45,471 nt of DNA from Mucidula mucida (GCA_015501055.1 JADNYV010000278.1:1-45471); one strand, 5' to 3'; positions 12,501 through 24,064 are shown, counted from the first letter of the stretch. Made by a program: numbers and translations. The notes: generated from the letters alone by a model not told the origin.

Positions 12501-12537
12501 CCGTCCGCATTCCCCACTCAGTCTTGGTCTGGCGCAT
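9527..12537 (-). CDS. Multi-exon conserved-looking protein of unknown function
   Basis: At least five coding blocks chain together leftwards through GT-AG introns. The first (about 12537-12385) contains GMRTGSNTVVFALKNTLNIL. After a short exon (KARGKPALLSQ) comes DTLEAVDKAKTNLPLDFLRN at about 12170, ending YLFPN at 11713. An intron joins this to ELSTVITDRFLTEIALLDNL. The next joins are RYQP to GNNMECMDAVQAHIACG and GFRK to FISLADMGRFRKWDHG. The last block (from 10852) runs to a stop at 9527. The C-terminal third is low-complexity: proline/lysine-rich, then acidic (EEEEDNEEE), typical of a disordered tail. No signal peptide, membrane segment or catalytic motif is recognised. The start is uncertain; an ATG at 12537 is the best choice. 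A 48 bp in-frame segment after 10800 may be an unspliced intron. I cannot name the family. Confidence 0.65.
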
Positions 12538-12929
12538 TGTGAAAGTGAGTCTTTTCGCGTGGCTAAAAGTTTTAGTACCACATTCTCCAGATTGATCTGA
12601 CCACAACCTTCTGGATAATGTGGTGCTCAGCTCAACTGGGCGCTATCGTGAAACCCATCCTTGCATCCGTCCAAAGTTTTTTTCCGAAACCTCGAGAACA
12701 ACGTGCGTAAAGTGTGCGCCCAAGAACTAAAATCCTTTAGTTTCCTAAAGCAAGACGTCGCATCGAAGTGCCAACAACACACGTCTACGGTTTCAAGGAA
12801 TTGCAAGCGCGTTTACTGTAATTATGAATGCAGTCCTGACTCCTGATCATATGGCATGACCTGGGCATATTCGCCACTCGAGCGCCGAACGGCTATTTAA
12901 CGATCAATCCTGTTTTAGATGCCACGTCA
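12538..12929. other. Divergent intergenic region
   Basis: This spacer separates the minus-strand unknown gene from the plus-strand Gal80-like gene and should hold both promoters. No clear TATA box or repeat is seen. Confidence 0.4.
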
Positions 12930-14068
12930 ATGTCTTTCCCTATCAGGACGGGATTCGTTGGCCTCTCGACGTCGGGCTGGGCTAGCATTTTGCTTGGACC
13001 CACTCTTACACAGAACGAAAACTTTCTTTTGACGGCCATCTCCACTACATCCGAGGAGTCTGTGAAGGTGTCTGCTGGGAAATACGGTGCCGATGGGCAT
13101 GCTGTGAAGCCGTACTTTGGATCTACCAAGGCGATCGCAAGTGATCCAGACGTTGATTTCGTCGCTGTTGCTGTTCGAAGCCCGCACCATCGGGACGCGC
13201 TGATTCCTATTATTGAGGCGGGGAAGCCCTTCTTCATTGAATGGCCCGCGGGAAAATCGACCGCCGAGACGAAGGAATTTGCTGAAGCGGCTCGGATGAA
13301 GGGACTCCGTACAATGGTTGGAACGCAGGGGAGGCATTCTGGTGTCATCAAGAAAGTACGTCTTCGTTCTGCTTTGTCGTGGCCTCTTCCGACTCTTGGG
13401 TAATATTAGGTCAAAGAGATCATCGCGTCTGGAAAGATTGGAAAGGTTCTTTCTACCACTGTTGTAGGAATGGTACCTCGAGAACAGCGGTACTGGGGAC
13501 CAGAAGTGAGCGAAGCAAATGCCGCTACTACGCATACTCCTGGAACAGGTACGTCCTTGTATCGTCGTCCATGCAGCGTCGCATCTAATTCATACCAGGA
13601 TCCTCACTCCTTGACATCGCCATTGGCCATCATCTTGATATCCTCATCAACCTGTTTGGCAATTTCTCCTACGTGAATGCTAGCAGCGTCCTCGTTTACC
13701 CCACGGCCAAGATTATTGCTGCCGATGAGAGCGTGGTCAGCGAGCTTCCCGACAGTGCGCCTGATCACATTTCGTTCTCCGGAGTTCTAGACTCCGGTGT
13801 GTGGGTGAACGAGGTATGGTGTGGTGGCCTCAAGTCGACTCCAGGGCGACAGACGTTCTCCTGGGAGAAAGATGGCGAAGAGGGATCGATTAGTCTCACC
13901 GGCACAAACCCAGCATCTGCGTTCATCCATATAATGGATCCACAACTGTATGTCAACGGAGATACGGTGCCGGTGGAGTCTTCTGGTCTCCCAGGAATGC
14001 TTGCTGTTGGTTGGACAAAATTTGCGAAAGGGACGCAGGGAACGCATGCGACTTTGACGACGCGGTGA
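12930..14068 (+). CDS. Gal80-like NAD(P)-binding oxidoreductase (Gfo/Idh/MocA family)
   Basis: Three exons (12930-13355, 13410-13548, 13599-14068) give 344 aa with frame preserved and a stop at 14066-14068. The N-terminus (IRTGFVGLSTSGWAS) resembles a Rossmann dinucleotide-binding turn, followed by DVDFVAVAVRSPHHRD and the family hallmark AGKPFFIEWPAGK, where the lysine corresponds to the conserved EKP-type lysine region. The C-terminal half (SLLDIAIGHHLDILINLFGN, GVWVNEVWCGG, DGEEGSISLTG) fits the GFO/IDH/MocA C-terminal substrate domain. In fungi such proteins include Gal80 and many sugar- or metabolite-specific dehydrogenases. The window gives no pathway context, so the substrate is unknown. 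A decayed copy lies at 1-924 on the other strand. Confidence 0.9.
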
Positions 14069-14313
14069 ATGTTCACGAGGTTATCGATGCAATCACTTTG
14101 AGTATAACGGAAGGAAGGCAGGTCAATCTGTAATCGTGGTCGGTACTACTATATCATTTGTGATCAAATCATCGGACCGATCACCCGTAAGTTGTTGGTG
14201 ACCCTTCACGAGCCCACTGGCCTAGTATCTGCTATCAGGTATACTGATCACTTTCTTCTCTTGTCATTTTGACGCCCGTGTAGATTGAATTCACCGGGGT
14301 CCCACAAAGGACA

Positions 14314-15498
14314 ATGCCGCTTCACGAGATATCTCTTCCTCAAGAAGTGGTTGACGAGATCATCGATATTGTCGGACGAAGATCGTGTCCCTTATGGCAA
14401 TCGGATCTCATAGCGTGCTCCCTGACCTCGCGGTCTCTGCGCAGTCGGACGCTACGGTATCTTTTCCGGCGCCTGGACACAGGAACACCGCGCTTTCAAC
14501 GAATAGGCGAATGGCGCCGCTTCGCTGCTATCGTATCGCAATCCCCACAGGTAGCGGCGAGCTATACCTCTCTGGCCCTCCGTCATGCGCTTGACTTCTT
14601 CCCACACTATGGGATCGAGTTTCTGCCACATTGGAGTGCATTTTCTCCTCCCTCGTCAATATCACCCACCTCACGGTCATCGGTCCCACTGCAGGGTTGA
14701 TCAAGTATTCTATACCGAGGTACCTTGCATCTATGCCCATAACGTCGGTCATCCTGAATGGGACTACGTTTGATACCCTGCTGGATTTCGTTGACTTCTT
14801 CGGTGGTGGCTTGCCTGTTATCGACTCTCTAACACTCGTCTCGGTATCGTTGGCGAGGTCGACAACCGTCAGTAGAGCAAACATTGCTCCGTCCCCGTGT
14901 ACTATCCACAAGATCCGGTTGTCCTTGGTTGAGCCTGCGATCTTTGAAGCCGTAGTCGACGGACTTGTGGGTAGACTGGATCTTCACACGATCTTCTTCA
15001 AGGGCATCCCACATCCCTCCATGTTTCTCAAGTTATTCTCGGGCATGCCTCTTAGAGAATTGACTCTTGTCATCGAGCCCTGTAGGTTGATGTTTGTCAA
15101 TCGCTTCACATCTGCTCACCCACGCGCGGCTTTGTTTAGGGAGCTCGGAGATCCCGCCACTTGCGTGTTGTCTGCCTCATTTTGAGCTACTGCACATCGA
15201 TATCGCCAAACTTGAGTGGGCTTCAAGTGCCATAAACGCAGGCCACATTGGGGGCTCGCTGAGGACACTCACGCTTTCCGCTACTGACACGACTGTTTCG
15301 GCCGACGATGATATCCGCAACCTGAATAGTTTCAATGGAGTCTTGAGTGGGAATATCAGACAATTCCCTCAGCTGAAGGAACTTGAAGTGGAATGCTATG
15401 ATTATTATCATCGCGCTTTAGAAGTTCCCATTCGTCGAAATCTCAATGTGCTTCCTATAAAGTGGAGGCTTCTTTCGATACATTTCTACAGTCGATGA
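14314..15498 (+). CDS. F-box/LRR-like protein, frame broken once
   Basis: The ATG at 14314 starts MPLHEISLPQEVVDEIIDIV, an F-box-like opening, followed by SLRSRTLRYLFRRLDTG. Leucine-rich strands follow (NITHLTVIGPTAG, MPITSVILNGTTFDTLL, LRELTLVIEP). A 58 bp intron at 15082-15139 restores the frame (EPW, then SSEIPPLACCLPHFELLHID). Between HWSA and FSSLVN near 14640 the frame slips by one base at a TTTT run; one more T would keep it open. Product would be roughly 375 aa, typical of mushroom F-box proteins that select substrates for ubiquitination. The break is either a sequencing undercall or a pseudogenising deletion. A related relic lies at 1793-2674. F-box assignment rests on pattern and paralogy. 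Confidence 0.65.
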
Positions 15499-15749
15499 AG
15501 GCGCCCCATCAGACAAACCGGGTGGTGAGTTGTATACTCTTGTTGAGTCTGTTAGCATTCAAGTCTTTTACAGGCGGCGCAATACGGACTACTGCGTAGC
15601 ACGATGTACTTTCGTAGCAAATGATTTATCGGAACAATTTTTTATACCAATTGTACTGAGCGTCAAACAGTGTTTCTGGAAAACCCTTCGTACTTGATTT
15701 TCGGAGGTATAAGAGTATCACACCCAGTGCGTTACAACACCACGTACAA

Positions 15750-16777
15750 TCACCTAAACCAAGTCTCTCCCTCCCTTCCTCTCGGCTGCGGCCATCTCGT
15801 TCCGCGTCCCAGTCCTATGCGTTTCATCCATACGCCCCATTGACCGCCTCTGTCCTCGCCTTCACATCTCGACCGCCTCAGTCTCAGTCCGTCTGGGTTG
15901 CGTCTCCCACTTTGTCGACGTACAAGTAGGAAGACAAAGACACTCAGCAGTGCACCGCCTAGTCCGATGCCGATGGGAATACCTATAGCTAGACCCAGAT
16001 TTCTGCTTCGACTTGAAGACGGGCCTGGGGATGAAGAGACAGTAGACGTGCTCGTGGTGCTGGTGCTAGTACTAGTCAAGGTCTGCCTAATGATCGTCGG
16101 AGTCGGCGGAAGAGACAAGGTCGGAAGCGCTGTTGATCTATGCGTCTCGTCAGCAAAGGGTCTATTGATGATGATGCTACGCACGATTGAGAATTGACGG
16201 TCAACATGATCGTTCCAATATCCAAGCGCCCGCCAGAGAGGTATGTAATCGTGAATATCGTTTCCTTCGCTTCATTGAGGTCGACGACACTGATGATGGA
16301 TATCGGCGGCGAGAACGTCTGTTCGACGGTGGTTGGTGTCTGGAAGATGTTACATTGAGAGTGGCGTTTGAGAGCGAGGACGTGGTGAGGAAAATAGCTG
16401 AGGCTACAAAGTTAAACACATCATCAGTCTATGGGGTTTGACAGCAAGGTGAGACTCTGATATACTTACCATGTGCTCTAAAGAACATCTGCGGTATTAT
16501 ATCCCCTCCTGCGTCTGCCGGTCCAAACGTGGACACGACGGAGCCCGAGGGCGTCCTAAAAGTCCGTTTAGAATGTATTTTTACGCGACAAGAGATCCCA
16601 CTTGCCATCCGCCTGCACAGAAGGATCCGAGTCGGCATTGCAGAGAAAAGGCGTATATGTGATTGATGCATTCGTGTTGGAGATCGTGATGTTCGTTGCC
16701 GTGTCTTGCGATTGGATAGTCTGAGCGAGCAGGAAAAGAGGGAGGCAGAGCGTTATGCGAAGGAGAGTCGCTCGCAT
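15750..16777 (-). CDS. Single-pass membrane protein with Ser/Thr-rich stalk
   Basis: The minus-strand start at 16777 gives MRATLLRITLCLPLFLLAQT, a good signal peptide, followed by an N-glycosylation-rich ectodomain (NITISNTNASITYTPF). Introns are needed around 16600 and 16440. A block at 16200-16330 reads VDLNEAKETIFTITYLSGG and LDIGTIMLTV, typical of the ectodomain end. The 3' part has a Thr/Ser run (TSTSTSTTSTSTVSSSPG), a membrane span (LGLAIGIPIGIGLGGALLSV) and a basic tail, with a stop at 15750. This matches a large basidiomycete class of type-I surface proteins with variable ectodomains; the function is unknown. The frame between LDIGTIMLTV and the Thr-rich stalk slips by one base near 16190, so the model is incomplete there. 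Confidence 0.6.
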
Positions 16778-17683
16778 GAGATGCGCTGGACACGTCTCGC
16801 AGTGGAGGCAGCGCGGTGGGTTGCATGCATGGACGTAAAGCTGCCAGACCGCATACGGAAAGATGGGGCGATCGTTCCGGGGGATGATTTTAATCGCCAA
16901 GTTCGAGAATCACTTCCGTTGGGATGGTTACGCCGTCCGAGAGGGCCATGGTGGTGATGATTGTTGGATTGATGTGTTACCGGGATGACGGGCGGCAGTC
17001 AGAATCATTATATGCTAGATTCAATAGAGAAGGTCAGTCGAAGGATCACGCAGCTAATATTAAGGAACTCTGCTAGAAGACGTTGGACGAGATACTGATA
17101 TCAATCAACCTAACGGGCGCACTTTAGAAGGTAGGAATCGCACGCAATACTTGCCTTTAAAGATATCTGGAAAACAGCTCATTTGAGCGCGAAGAAGAAA
17201 TAATTGAGGAGTGATCAGTAACTTACGAACTGCCAAGTTGCCCTTCCCGGAACGTCTTTGGCTGGCTTGTTTTTTTAGAGCAGATAGACGCTCTGGGTTG
17301 TTCAAACAGGATCGAGTGAGCTAACGTTGACGAACAAGTTCGTCTCTCTCGAGTCTAGCTCGTCCGTTTTGCGTTGGTTTTTGTTGAAACGCGACCGTGG
17401 GAGTTCATCACAAGATCATGAGCATTCAGCAATGCCGGTGGCTTCCTCTTTTCCTCTTCCCGCGTATTGATCAATCTATCATAGCGGCGGTCAGACTTTG
17501 CTTCCCCGTGCTACGAAGCTATTCCCACCTCATGTTAGAATTCTAATACTTCGAGCTCAAATCAGCAAGACGTGCGGTTCTCCAACATCATTCAATGATT
17601 GTGCTTACTTATAGAGCGTTCGCGATGGGGGGAGAATCAAAGTCTACCCCCTTGTTTTTGCGTGGTATTGGTACCATAGGCGA
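16778..17683. other. Intergenic, no gene recognised
   Basis: No coding block with family resemblance is seen. The start of the upstream membrane gene (minus) and of the DUF6534-like gene (plus) are divergent here, so both promoters should lie in this stretch. Confidence 0.4.
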
Positions 17684-19350
17684 ATGGAGTTGTCTTCACC
17701 CCCTGCTTCAACTTCATTATCCCAAGCAGTATCGGATCCCCCGCATGATACCTTTGGTGTCCTCCTCGTTGCGTTTACGATCTCCACTGTGTGTGTATCT
17801 TCCTTCCTTCCTCTCCTCTTAGTGTTGCTCTCCGATTAAAAGCTTATACGGTCTTGTATGCTACCAGGCGTGGCAGTATTTTACCAACTTTGGGCGCCTC
17901 GATGGGGTTCGGTTAAAGCTACTGTACCGCGCGGCCATCATGTTCCCTCTTCTCATGTGTCTGATATATGTAGACAGGCTTCAGCGGCTTGTACGTTCCG
18001 ACGTTTGAAGAAATAACGAGCGGGCTGATATCATTCACTTCCTGAAACGTCACGCAATATTCGATGCGCATGCGTATATTTCTACCTTGTCATTCATCAA
18101 GCAGATGTGCGCGCGCTGGCTACCACTGTAGAGTACGTTGGGCCATATAAGATGGCGCGGTAATTGACTGACGTGTGCAGAACCTTGGTTGTATGTGTAT
18201 CAGTATTAATTTAGGGACTCGGCTGACGCTGCAGAAGGCTCCGGCAGGTACCACAGTGAGTCTTACTTCGCTCTGGCGCCTAAGATAGCTTGTTCTCTCA
18301 TTGTCTCACAGGGCCTGGAGGGTACGATTATCCAGCTGTAAGTAGCACCTTGATCATCTCATACTACGTCTCATGTCGTGTGCAGTTTCTTTGGATACAA
18401 AGTGTACATCAGTCAGTTGGCCCACCTCGTTTTTCTCTCCGCGTGGCTGACGTATTCACGTAGTGAGCGGGCGTAACAAGCCTGTTTTCGGTCTCATTGT
18501 AGGTTCTCAACTACAGTCCCCATTTTGTAAATCTTGAATCATGGCGCGATTTTAAAGATTGTTCTCGCGACTGTGTCGCTTGGTAAGCTCAACGATTATT
18601 ATCCAACATCTCACACTTACTCCAAAGTCGATGCGATCCAAGGGTATATCAACCAACAATCTTCTCGTTCGGCTCATTCGGCTGCACCTCCTACAGATTG
18701 AGTTTTCCATCCATGCGGGATGAGCCAGGTGGCGCAGCTCGGGTACGCGTATTTCTTCATGACAAGCTCAAGCCTGACTGATCTCTGTCCCTAAAGGTGT
18801 TTCATTCGCGACAATTGCGGGCGTTGATATCCTCATCATGTTCTGCTTGTGTTACTCCCTGTTCCGGAAACGGAGTGAACCAGGTGACAGGTAATTGATC
18901 GCCGCCGCCCTTCCTTTCCTTGAAGTGTAACTTGCGATGGCCCTAGGATGAAGAACGTTCTGGATAGGATCATTCTGTTGACAGTGAACAACGGTATCTT
19001 CGTTAGGTTCGGAGTGCTTTACGTTTTTTGATTTACCACTGTACTAAAGGCAATCTAAACTTTAGCGCGACGGCATTCTGTGCATTTCTGACAAAAGTGG
19101 CTTTGTCGTCTCTGATGCTGCCGTTTTGTGTGTGCTATCATAGCAAGTTCAGACTGAAACTGAACGGGCATCTCTAGCGTACACGAATATGCTTCTCTCC
19201 AGGTCAATCTCCGCGCGGATTGGCCTAATTGACTGACTGACCGGTATGTCCCATAGCATAAACTCGCGACAGGTATCGCGGGAGATTCTGGAAACGCTGT
19301 CGCGTCGAACTTCCGGGAACCGATATACACTCGACGTACCGCCGAAAGTG
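17684..19350 (+). CDS. DUF6534-like multi-pass membrane protein, possibly degenerate
   Basis: The start at 17684 reads MELSSPPASTSLSQAV and, soon after, DTFGVLLVAFTISTV, the usual opening of DUF6534 proteins. An intron joins this to LYGLVCYQAWQYFTNFGRL. The next recognisable exons are tiny: TIIQLFFGYKVYI, SGRNKPVFGLI, IVLATVSL. Then come DILIMFCLCYSLFRKRSEPG (near 18826), MKNVLDRIILLTVNNGIF, ATAFCAFLTKVAL and AYTNMLLSRSISARIG near 19180. Order and spacing match the seven-span mushroom family of unknown function. The part at 17930-18240, which should hold the third and fourth spans, contains stops and no clear exon, so the gene may be decayed. The 3' end is approximate. Confidence 0.55.
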
Positions 19351-20045
19351 AGTCAATGACGGCTAATGTTCTTCCTCATTAAATTGAGAGGTGTTGAGAT
19401 TGCCACCAATGGATCCGGTCGTCCGTACAGGTCAAGAAAGGATTCTTTGATTCCCCTTCAGATGGCGTGAGGTGCAATATCCGGAAGTGAGGTCCATCGG
19501 AGGAAAGAATAACATCGCAGCGAAGTTGATGCGATATAACTGAATCATCGGACTGCTTCCTTACTAGCCTGGTATTGCTACTCATTCGGGACAGCCAGTG
19601 TGTTTGTGAATGTGATGCAGACATTTTCCTCTCGGTTCACCTGGCAAAGCCAGGACGCCGGTTGCTCACTCCTCCTTACTAGTGATTGTGTGATAGACAT
19701 TGACAATGGAGTTTCTAACTCTCCTTACTGCCTTCCTTTGATGCGTCGGGAGTCGCTGCACTTGATCTAAGGTGCAAGAAAATACAGCCTAACTGAAGAC
19801 TTGTAGTGTAGCAGCCTGCAATCACCATGCCACTACGGCGCCGGTTCTGTTTCATTCTACGCTCCGAATAACTTGTGCTCTTGGATCACAAAACAAGGCG
19901 AGTGGTATTTCAACGGATGGCTTAGAGCAGATCATCAACGTTTTCCTTGCAGGACAGAGCGAAGGAATTGCTGACCGTACTGTATACGAAAAGACGGAGA
20001 CGACGAATCTGACAACCAAGTACGTCCACCTGCTTCCATTGGATT

Positions 20046-20100
20046 AAGCACACATAGCCCAGCGGCTATGAGGTGCTCTGAGACTGCGATCGTTCGGACA
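20046..20100 (+). repeat. tRNA-like SINE head (copy 1)
   Basis: The sequence starts AAGCACACA and then has TAGCCCAGCGG, a perfect match to the RNA polymerase III A box (TRGYNNANNGG), followed by CTATGAGGTGCTCTG, shared with the copies in 22-28 kb. A weak B-box-like GATCGTTCGGAC lies 15-25 bases on. Confidence 0.5.
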
Positions 20101-20280
20101 TTTTAGTGCCAAGTACTCCGAATGTGCTTTTGATCATGTTACGTCGCTTACTCGGGATGTGGACACGTAGTCTCGCAGCTACAAGTACCGCACTGTTACG
20201 GCGGAGGTGTATTTTAGACCCTATCGGTGACTGTTTCTATAGATGGATACATCATGACAACGTTCACTTCAAGCACCCAT

Positions 20281-20545
20281 GGAGTAATGGCCTCGCAGTG
20301 CTGTTCTCCCATGCGCTTAGGTTTTTTGCATCAACGAGCAATTATCTCAGCGCCTTCTTAATCACTCTGCGTAATGACCGCCGCACACAACGCGATACTT
20401 CACCGGAGCATTCACCGCAAGCACCGATCGATGGTATAGTGGCCTCGCGGTACTGGATGAGCGATGTAAAGTTTTGCATTAACGAGCGTTAATCTCAGAG
20501 CCTCGTCAATCACTCCGCTCAGTGACCACCTCGCAGAACGCAATT
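20281..20545. repeat. Degenerate ~150 bp tandem repeat, two copies
   Basis: Two diverged copies begin near 20281 and 20431. Shared words include TGGCCTCGCGGTACTG / TGGCCTCGCAGTGCTG, GCATTAACGAGC / GCATCAACGAGC, and AATCACTCCGCTCAGTGACC / AATCACTCTGCGTAATGACC. No coding function is evident. Confidence 0.45.
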
Positions 20546-20664
20546 TTAGGAAAGCGGGTTATACATTGAAGTCTCATTCAAAATTCTAAGCACATCTACC
20601 CTATTTAGTCTTATCGTTCCATCTAAAAGAACGTGAGATTACAACGCAGCCAAAACGTAAACAC

Positions 20665-21794
20665 TCACAAATCCAAAAACAAGCGCCACAAGACGCTGAA
20701 CATCAGCCCTTGCAACCCATTCGCCACGATCCTTGTCTTGAGGCCACGACCGAAGAGTCCAGAGATGCCATCAGCACGAATGACCGCCTGCGCCGCGGCA
20801 GTGTACGAGATCTTGGTCTTGGGGGAATGTCAGCGGATAAAGCTAAAGAGGGACCACGACATACCTCATTGACCTGCCTATACGTCTTGACTACGCGCAG
20901 CGAATTGCTGACCGTATCCGAGATAATCGACGCGACGAATCCGATAAACGCCGCGCGAAGCAGCTTGAGCAGTAACGCGTGCGGATGGGCTGGATCCGGC
21001 AGAGGAAGCGTCGCCGAGAGGTAGTTGTACGTCGCGAACCACTGACTCTAATCAGCGGCTTGCTAGCAATGCTTTGGCTTACTCACCGGATAATGACCAA
21101 CAAACGTCGCCGCGGCAGTAGCCCACGCGCCATACCACATCGTGCCAATCCCATACGCCCTGACCCTCCTCCTCAACACGCCCCATCCCTTCTTACTGCC
21201 CTCCGCCTGCATGGTCGTCTTGACTGTATCCACCGGAGTCAACACCATCCTAAACGCCGCCGCGGCAGCACTCGCGCCCACCGTCTTGACGCCGCTCGGC
21301 CAATTAGTGCCCTCCAGAAAGGCGAGAATGCCGGCATTCGCTGCGGTATCTCCAAACCGAGATATAGGGCCCTGTACTAGTGCAGCGAGGAGACCAGCGT
21401 AAAAGCGCTTCAAGCCGCCCTCGGCGTAGAGCGTGGACGAGGCGGCGGAGAGGGACGTGCCGTAGCGGTATTGGTAGTTCATCACCGTCCGGATCGGCAT
21501 GAGGGTGAGCACTTGGAGCACCATGGCTGCCGCGCCTGCGAGACCGCCGCCGAGAGCGCTTTTCAGTGCCTTGCGTAGGTCGAATTCGGTACAAGGTGAG
21601 GTGGTGGATATGGTATAGATGACGTAAACGAGGAGAGCGAGGGCGGCTGTACCGAGGACTGCGTGGGTGAGTGTCCAAGGTTCCTTGGGTGCTTCATCTT
21701 TGGACATGGTAGTCTCGATGTCGGTGGTTAAGAGGGGTGTCGCTTCGGTTACGACTACCTCGGTCGGCGCCTCTTCGTGTATTGACGGGGGCAT
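20665..21794 (-). CDS. Mitochondrial carrier family protein with extra N-terminal span
   Basis: Three exons (21794-21087, 21047-20865, 20817-20665) joined by 39 and 47 bp introns give 347 aa. The start at 21794 (MPPSIHEEAPTEVV) is preferred to one at 21905, which would put a probable upstream intron in the coding region. A hydrophobic segment, AVLGTAALALLVYVIYTI, lies near residue 50. The C-terminal body fits the carrier fold: MPIRTVMNYQ, TPVDTVKTTMQ (the P-x-D-x-x-K signature) and a degenerate third repeat NSLRVVKTYRQ. It ends FGRGLKTRIVANGLQGLMFS, typical of carrier helices 5-6. Such proteins move small metabolites across the mitochondrial inner membrane; here two of the three signatures are degenerate, so transport activity and substrate are uncertain. 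Confidence 0.85.
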
Positions 21795-22584
21795 CGTGGT
21801 GGTGGGAGGTGCAAGGACGACGCGCTGACTGAGCCGCTTGCTTCGTCTGCCGTCGGCATCACGTCTAAGATAAGATAAGCCATGTCCCGTCATTATGGCG
21901 CGCAATCGCGTACTTACTCAATGCAAAATACACAGTAACTGATAGTAAACCATTGAGGCCCATACCAACACAAAAATCCACGACTACTACGCCATTTGTG
22001 CTGGACAAAGGTCACAATGATGTATACACGTAGTACCAATGCAATGGTAGCAGAACTCCTACACACATCATTTGCTCAAGCATCTCCGCCGCTTGTGCTG
22101 ACTGTTCAAAAAACTGTCGCTTGTCAAGCTATATAAGAAGAGCATCTCATTCAACCGCTAGGTCACGTACTTATACTTAGAGGCTTGCAGAAGGTGCTGA
22201 TTTGCGACAGATTGTGTTTATTGAATGCAGTACACCTCACATTTACAAGGTCCGTTTACACTGGTTCCTAGCCGCACTCCGTCTCTGGACTCTTTGGGCA
22301 TAGAGTCATTCATATCATCTGCCTTTCAAGTCATGAGTCTCAAGTGTTCCCTTGTGTGGAGGGAACCTGTGTCATTCGGCATGTTTGACTGATTGTCACT
22401 GCAAAACAAAAGGTTCCAATCAATGCCAAGTCACAGCACCTCACAACCACTACATCATGTATGCTTGAGTACAGATAACAGCATTGGTATACATCTACAA
22501 AAGCAGCTGCCACAACAGTCCCAGAGAAATCCCAAACTCACAGCACTTGGTGTTACTTCATTCAACAAGTCAGAACGTTCAGAC
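21795..22584. other. Intergenic, left edge of the repeat-rich stretch
   Basis: No gene is supported. It contains the carrier gene's upstream region and, at its right end, a SINE-like head (22432-22467) just before a solo LTR. Confidence 0.4.
22432..22467 (-). repeat. tRNA-like SINE head (copy 2)
   Basis: On the minus strand it reads AAGCATACATGATGTAGTGG, then TTGTGAGGTGCTGTG. It has the same AAGCATACATG leader as other copies but a variant A-box region (TGATGTAGTGG). Confidence 0.5.
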
Positions 22585-23112
22585 TGTTAGCGACTGACTA
22601 AGCCACGAGACTCAACCAGGTACCACAGCAAGAACTAAGGAAGAAAACGTTTGTGTTCGTAAGACTAGGCTAGGCCAGGTGTATAAACGAGATCGGAACT
22701 AAAGTACAATGATACTACACTACTGCTTATATACTAGTAAGTCTGTGTTTGGGACTCCTTGTCCATACACGTTTCCACTAGGGATGCTCCACGCCCTTGA
22801 TCCAGTGTTGTATGCTACTAGTCCGTGAAACCATTAAATACGAGTGGTAACTGCATGTAAGTAATAATACTGAAACGACCATGTGTGCTACGAGTGTCGG
22901 TGGTGTGTATACAATGGGGAATCCATGAGGTATCGGCATGTGTGATGTCATCCATGTGTTAGGCGTGTGTCCGACATGAGTACGGCTTTGGTAATGAAAA
23001 GGAGTATGATTGGTAATGAAACAGATGATGAAACAGTCCGTTGGCTGATAAGACAAGCCCCGATAAGATATGATGAAGATGTGAAAATGTGAAAATATGG
23101 CGATTCATAACA
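22585..23112 (+). mobile_element. Solo LTR A of the Ty3/gypsy family
   Basis: This 528 bp sequence is closely similar to both LTRs of the full element at 37872-44371, from TGTTAGCGACTGACTAAG to GATTCATAACA. Terminal TG...CA is intact. The left flank is CAGAC but the right flank is CTCTT, so there is no matching target-site duplication. The flanking repeats lack internal retrotransposon genes. Confidence 0.9.
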
Positions 23113-23233
23113 CTCTTTGCTCTTAATCAGTGCATGTTTGATACAAAAGGAATAGACATAGCACATGAGAGCACCACATAGCCGCTAGACCATGTTGGTT
23201 TATTACTAGCAGGAAGTTTGCTTGCTGTCAGAC
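23113..23233 (-). repeat. Spacer between inverted LTRs, with SINE head (copy 3)
   Basis: This 121 bp spacer is host DNA. On the minus strand 23200-23167 reads AACCAACATGGTCTAGCGG and CTATGTGGTGCTCTC, with a perfect A box (TGGTCTAGCGG). The last five bases, CAGAC, are the left target-site duplication of LTR B. Confidence 0.5.
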
Positions 23234-23763
23234 TGTTATGAATTGCCATATTTTCACACTTTCACATCTTATCATATCTTATCGGGGGCCTTGTCTTATC
23301 AACCAACGGACTGTTTCATCATCTGTTTCGTCACCGATCATACTCTCGTTCATTACCGAAGCCGTACTCATGTTGGACACACGCCTAACACATGGATGAC
23401 ATCATACATGCCGATACCTCATGGATTCCCCATTGTATACACACCACCGACACTCGTAGCACACATGGTCGTTCCAGTATTATTACTTACATGCAGTTAC
23501 CACTCGTATTTAATGGTTTCACGGACTAGTAGCATACAACACTGGGTCAAGGGCGTGGAGTTATCCCTAGCGGAAACACGTATGGACAAGGAGTCCCAAA
23601 CACAGGCTTACTAGTATATAAGCAGTAGTGTAGTATCATTGTACTTTAGTTCCGATCTCGTTTATACACCTGGCCTAGCCTAGTCTTACGAACGCGAACG
23701 TCTTCTCTTTCAGTTCTTGCTGTGGTACCTGGTTGAGTCTCGTGGCTTAGTCAGTCGCTAACA
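23234..23763 (-). mobile_element. Solo LTR B, inverted relative to LTR A
   Basis: This 530 bp LTR runs from TGTTATGAATTGCCATATT to CAGTCGCTAACA, the reverse complement of LTR A. Both sides carry CAGAC (23229-23233 and 23764-23768), a 5 bp target-site duplication, so it is a classic solo LTR left by LTR-LTR recombination. A long ORF within it (23222-23614) simply translates LTR sequence and is not a gene. Confidence 0.9.
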
Positions 23764-24064
23764 CAGACGAAACAAATGGCTGCCGTGCATTGACGAGATC
23801 TGATTCCCAAGTGCTGGAGGTTCACCAGGGGTTACTTCTGACAGGTTTCTCTGCTTCCAAAGGTGTCAAAATGACCATATTAGGAAGCCGCACCGCGCCT
23901 TGGGTCCAGGGACCTGCAACCAAAGACCACACTCTGGCCTCTTTGCTTACTTACAAGTTTCATGTTGAGTGTTTGTCTTTGAAGCTACGAGTGTCTTTCT
24001 GTAGATCTCACTTGCGTGCTTGACTGATCCTTGCTGAGAACAATAACATCAAGGCAGAAATTGC

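Larger units (their letters stand above)
19351..20664. other. Intergenic with repeat relics
   Basis: No gene is recognised. It contains a tRNA-like SINE head at 20046-20100 and a degenerate tandem repeat at 20281-20545, annotated separately. The carrier gene to the right ends at 20665 on the minus strand. Confidence 0.4.

Noticed and set aside
23222..23614. 130 aa ORF, near-identical to 38022-38393 and 22778-23056 ORFs
   Set aside because: These are translations of the LTR sequence itself. They recur only because the LTR recurs.
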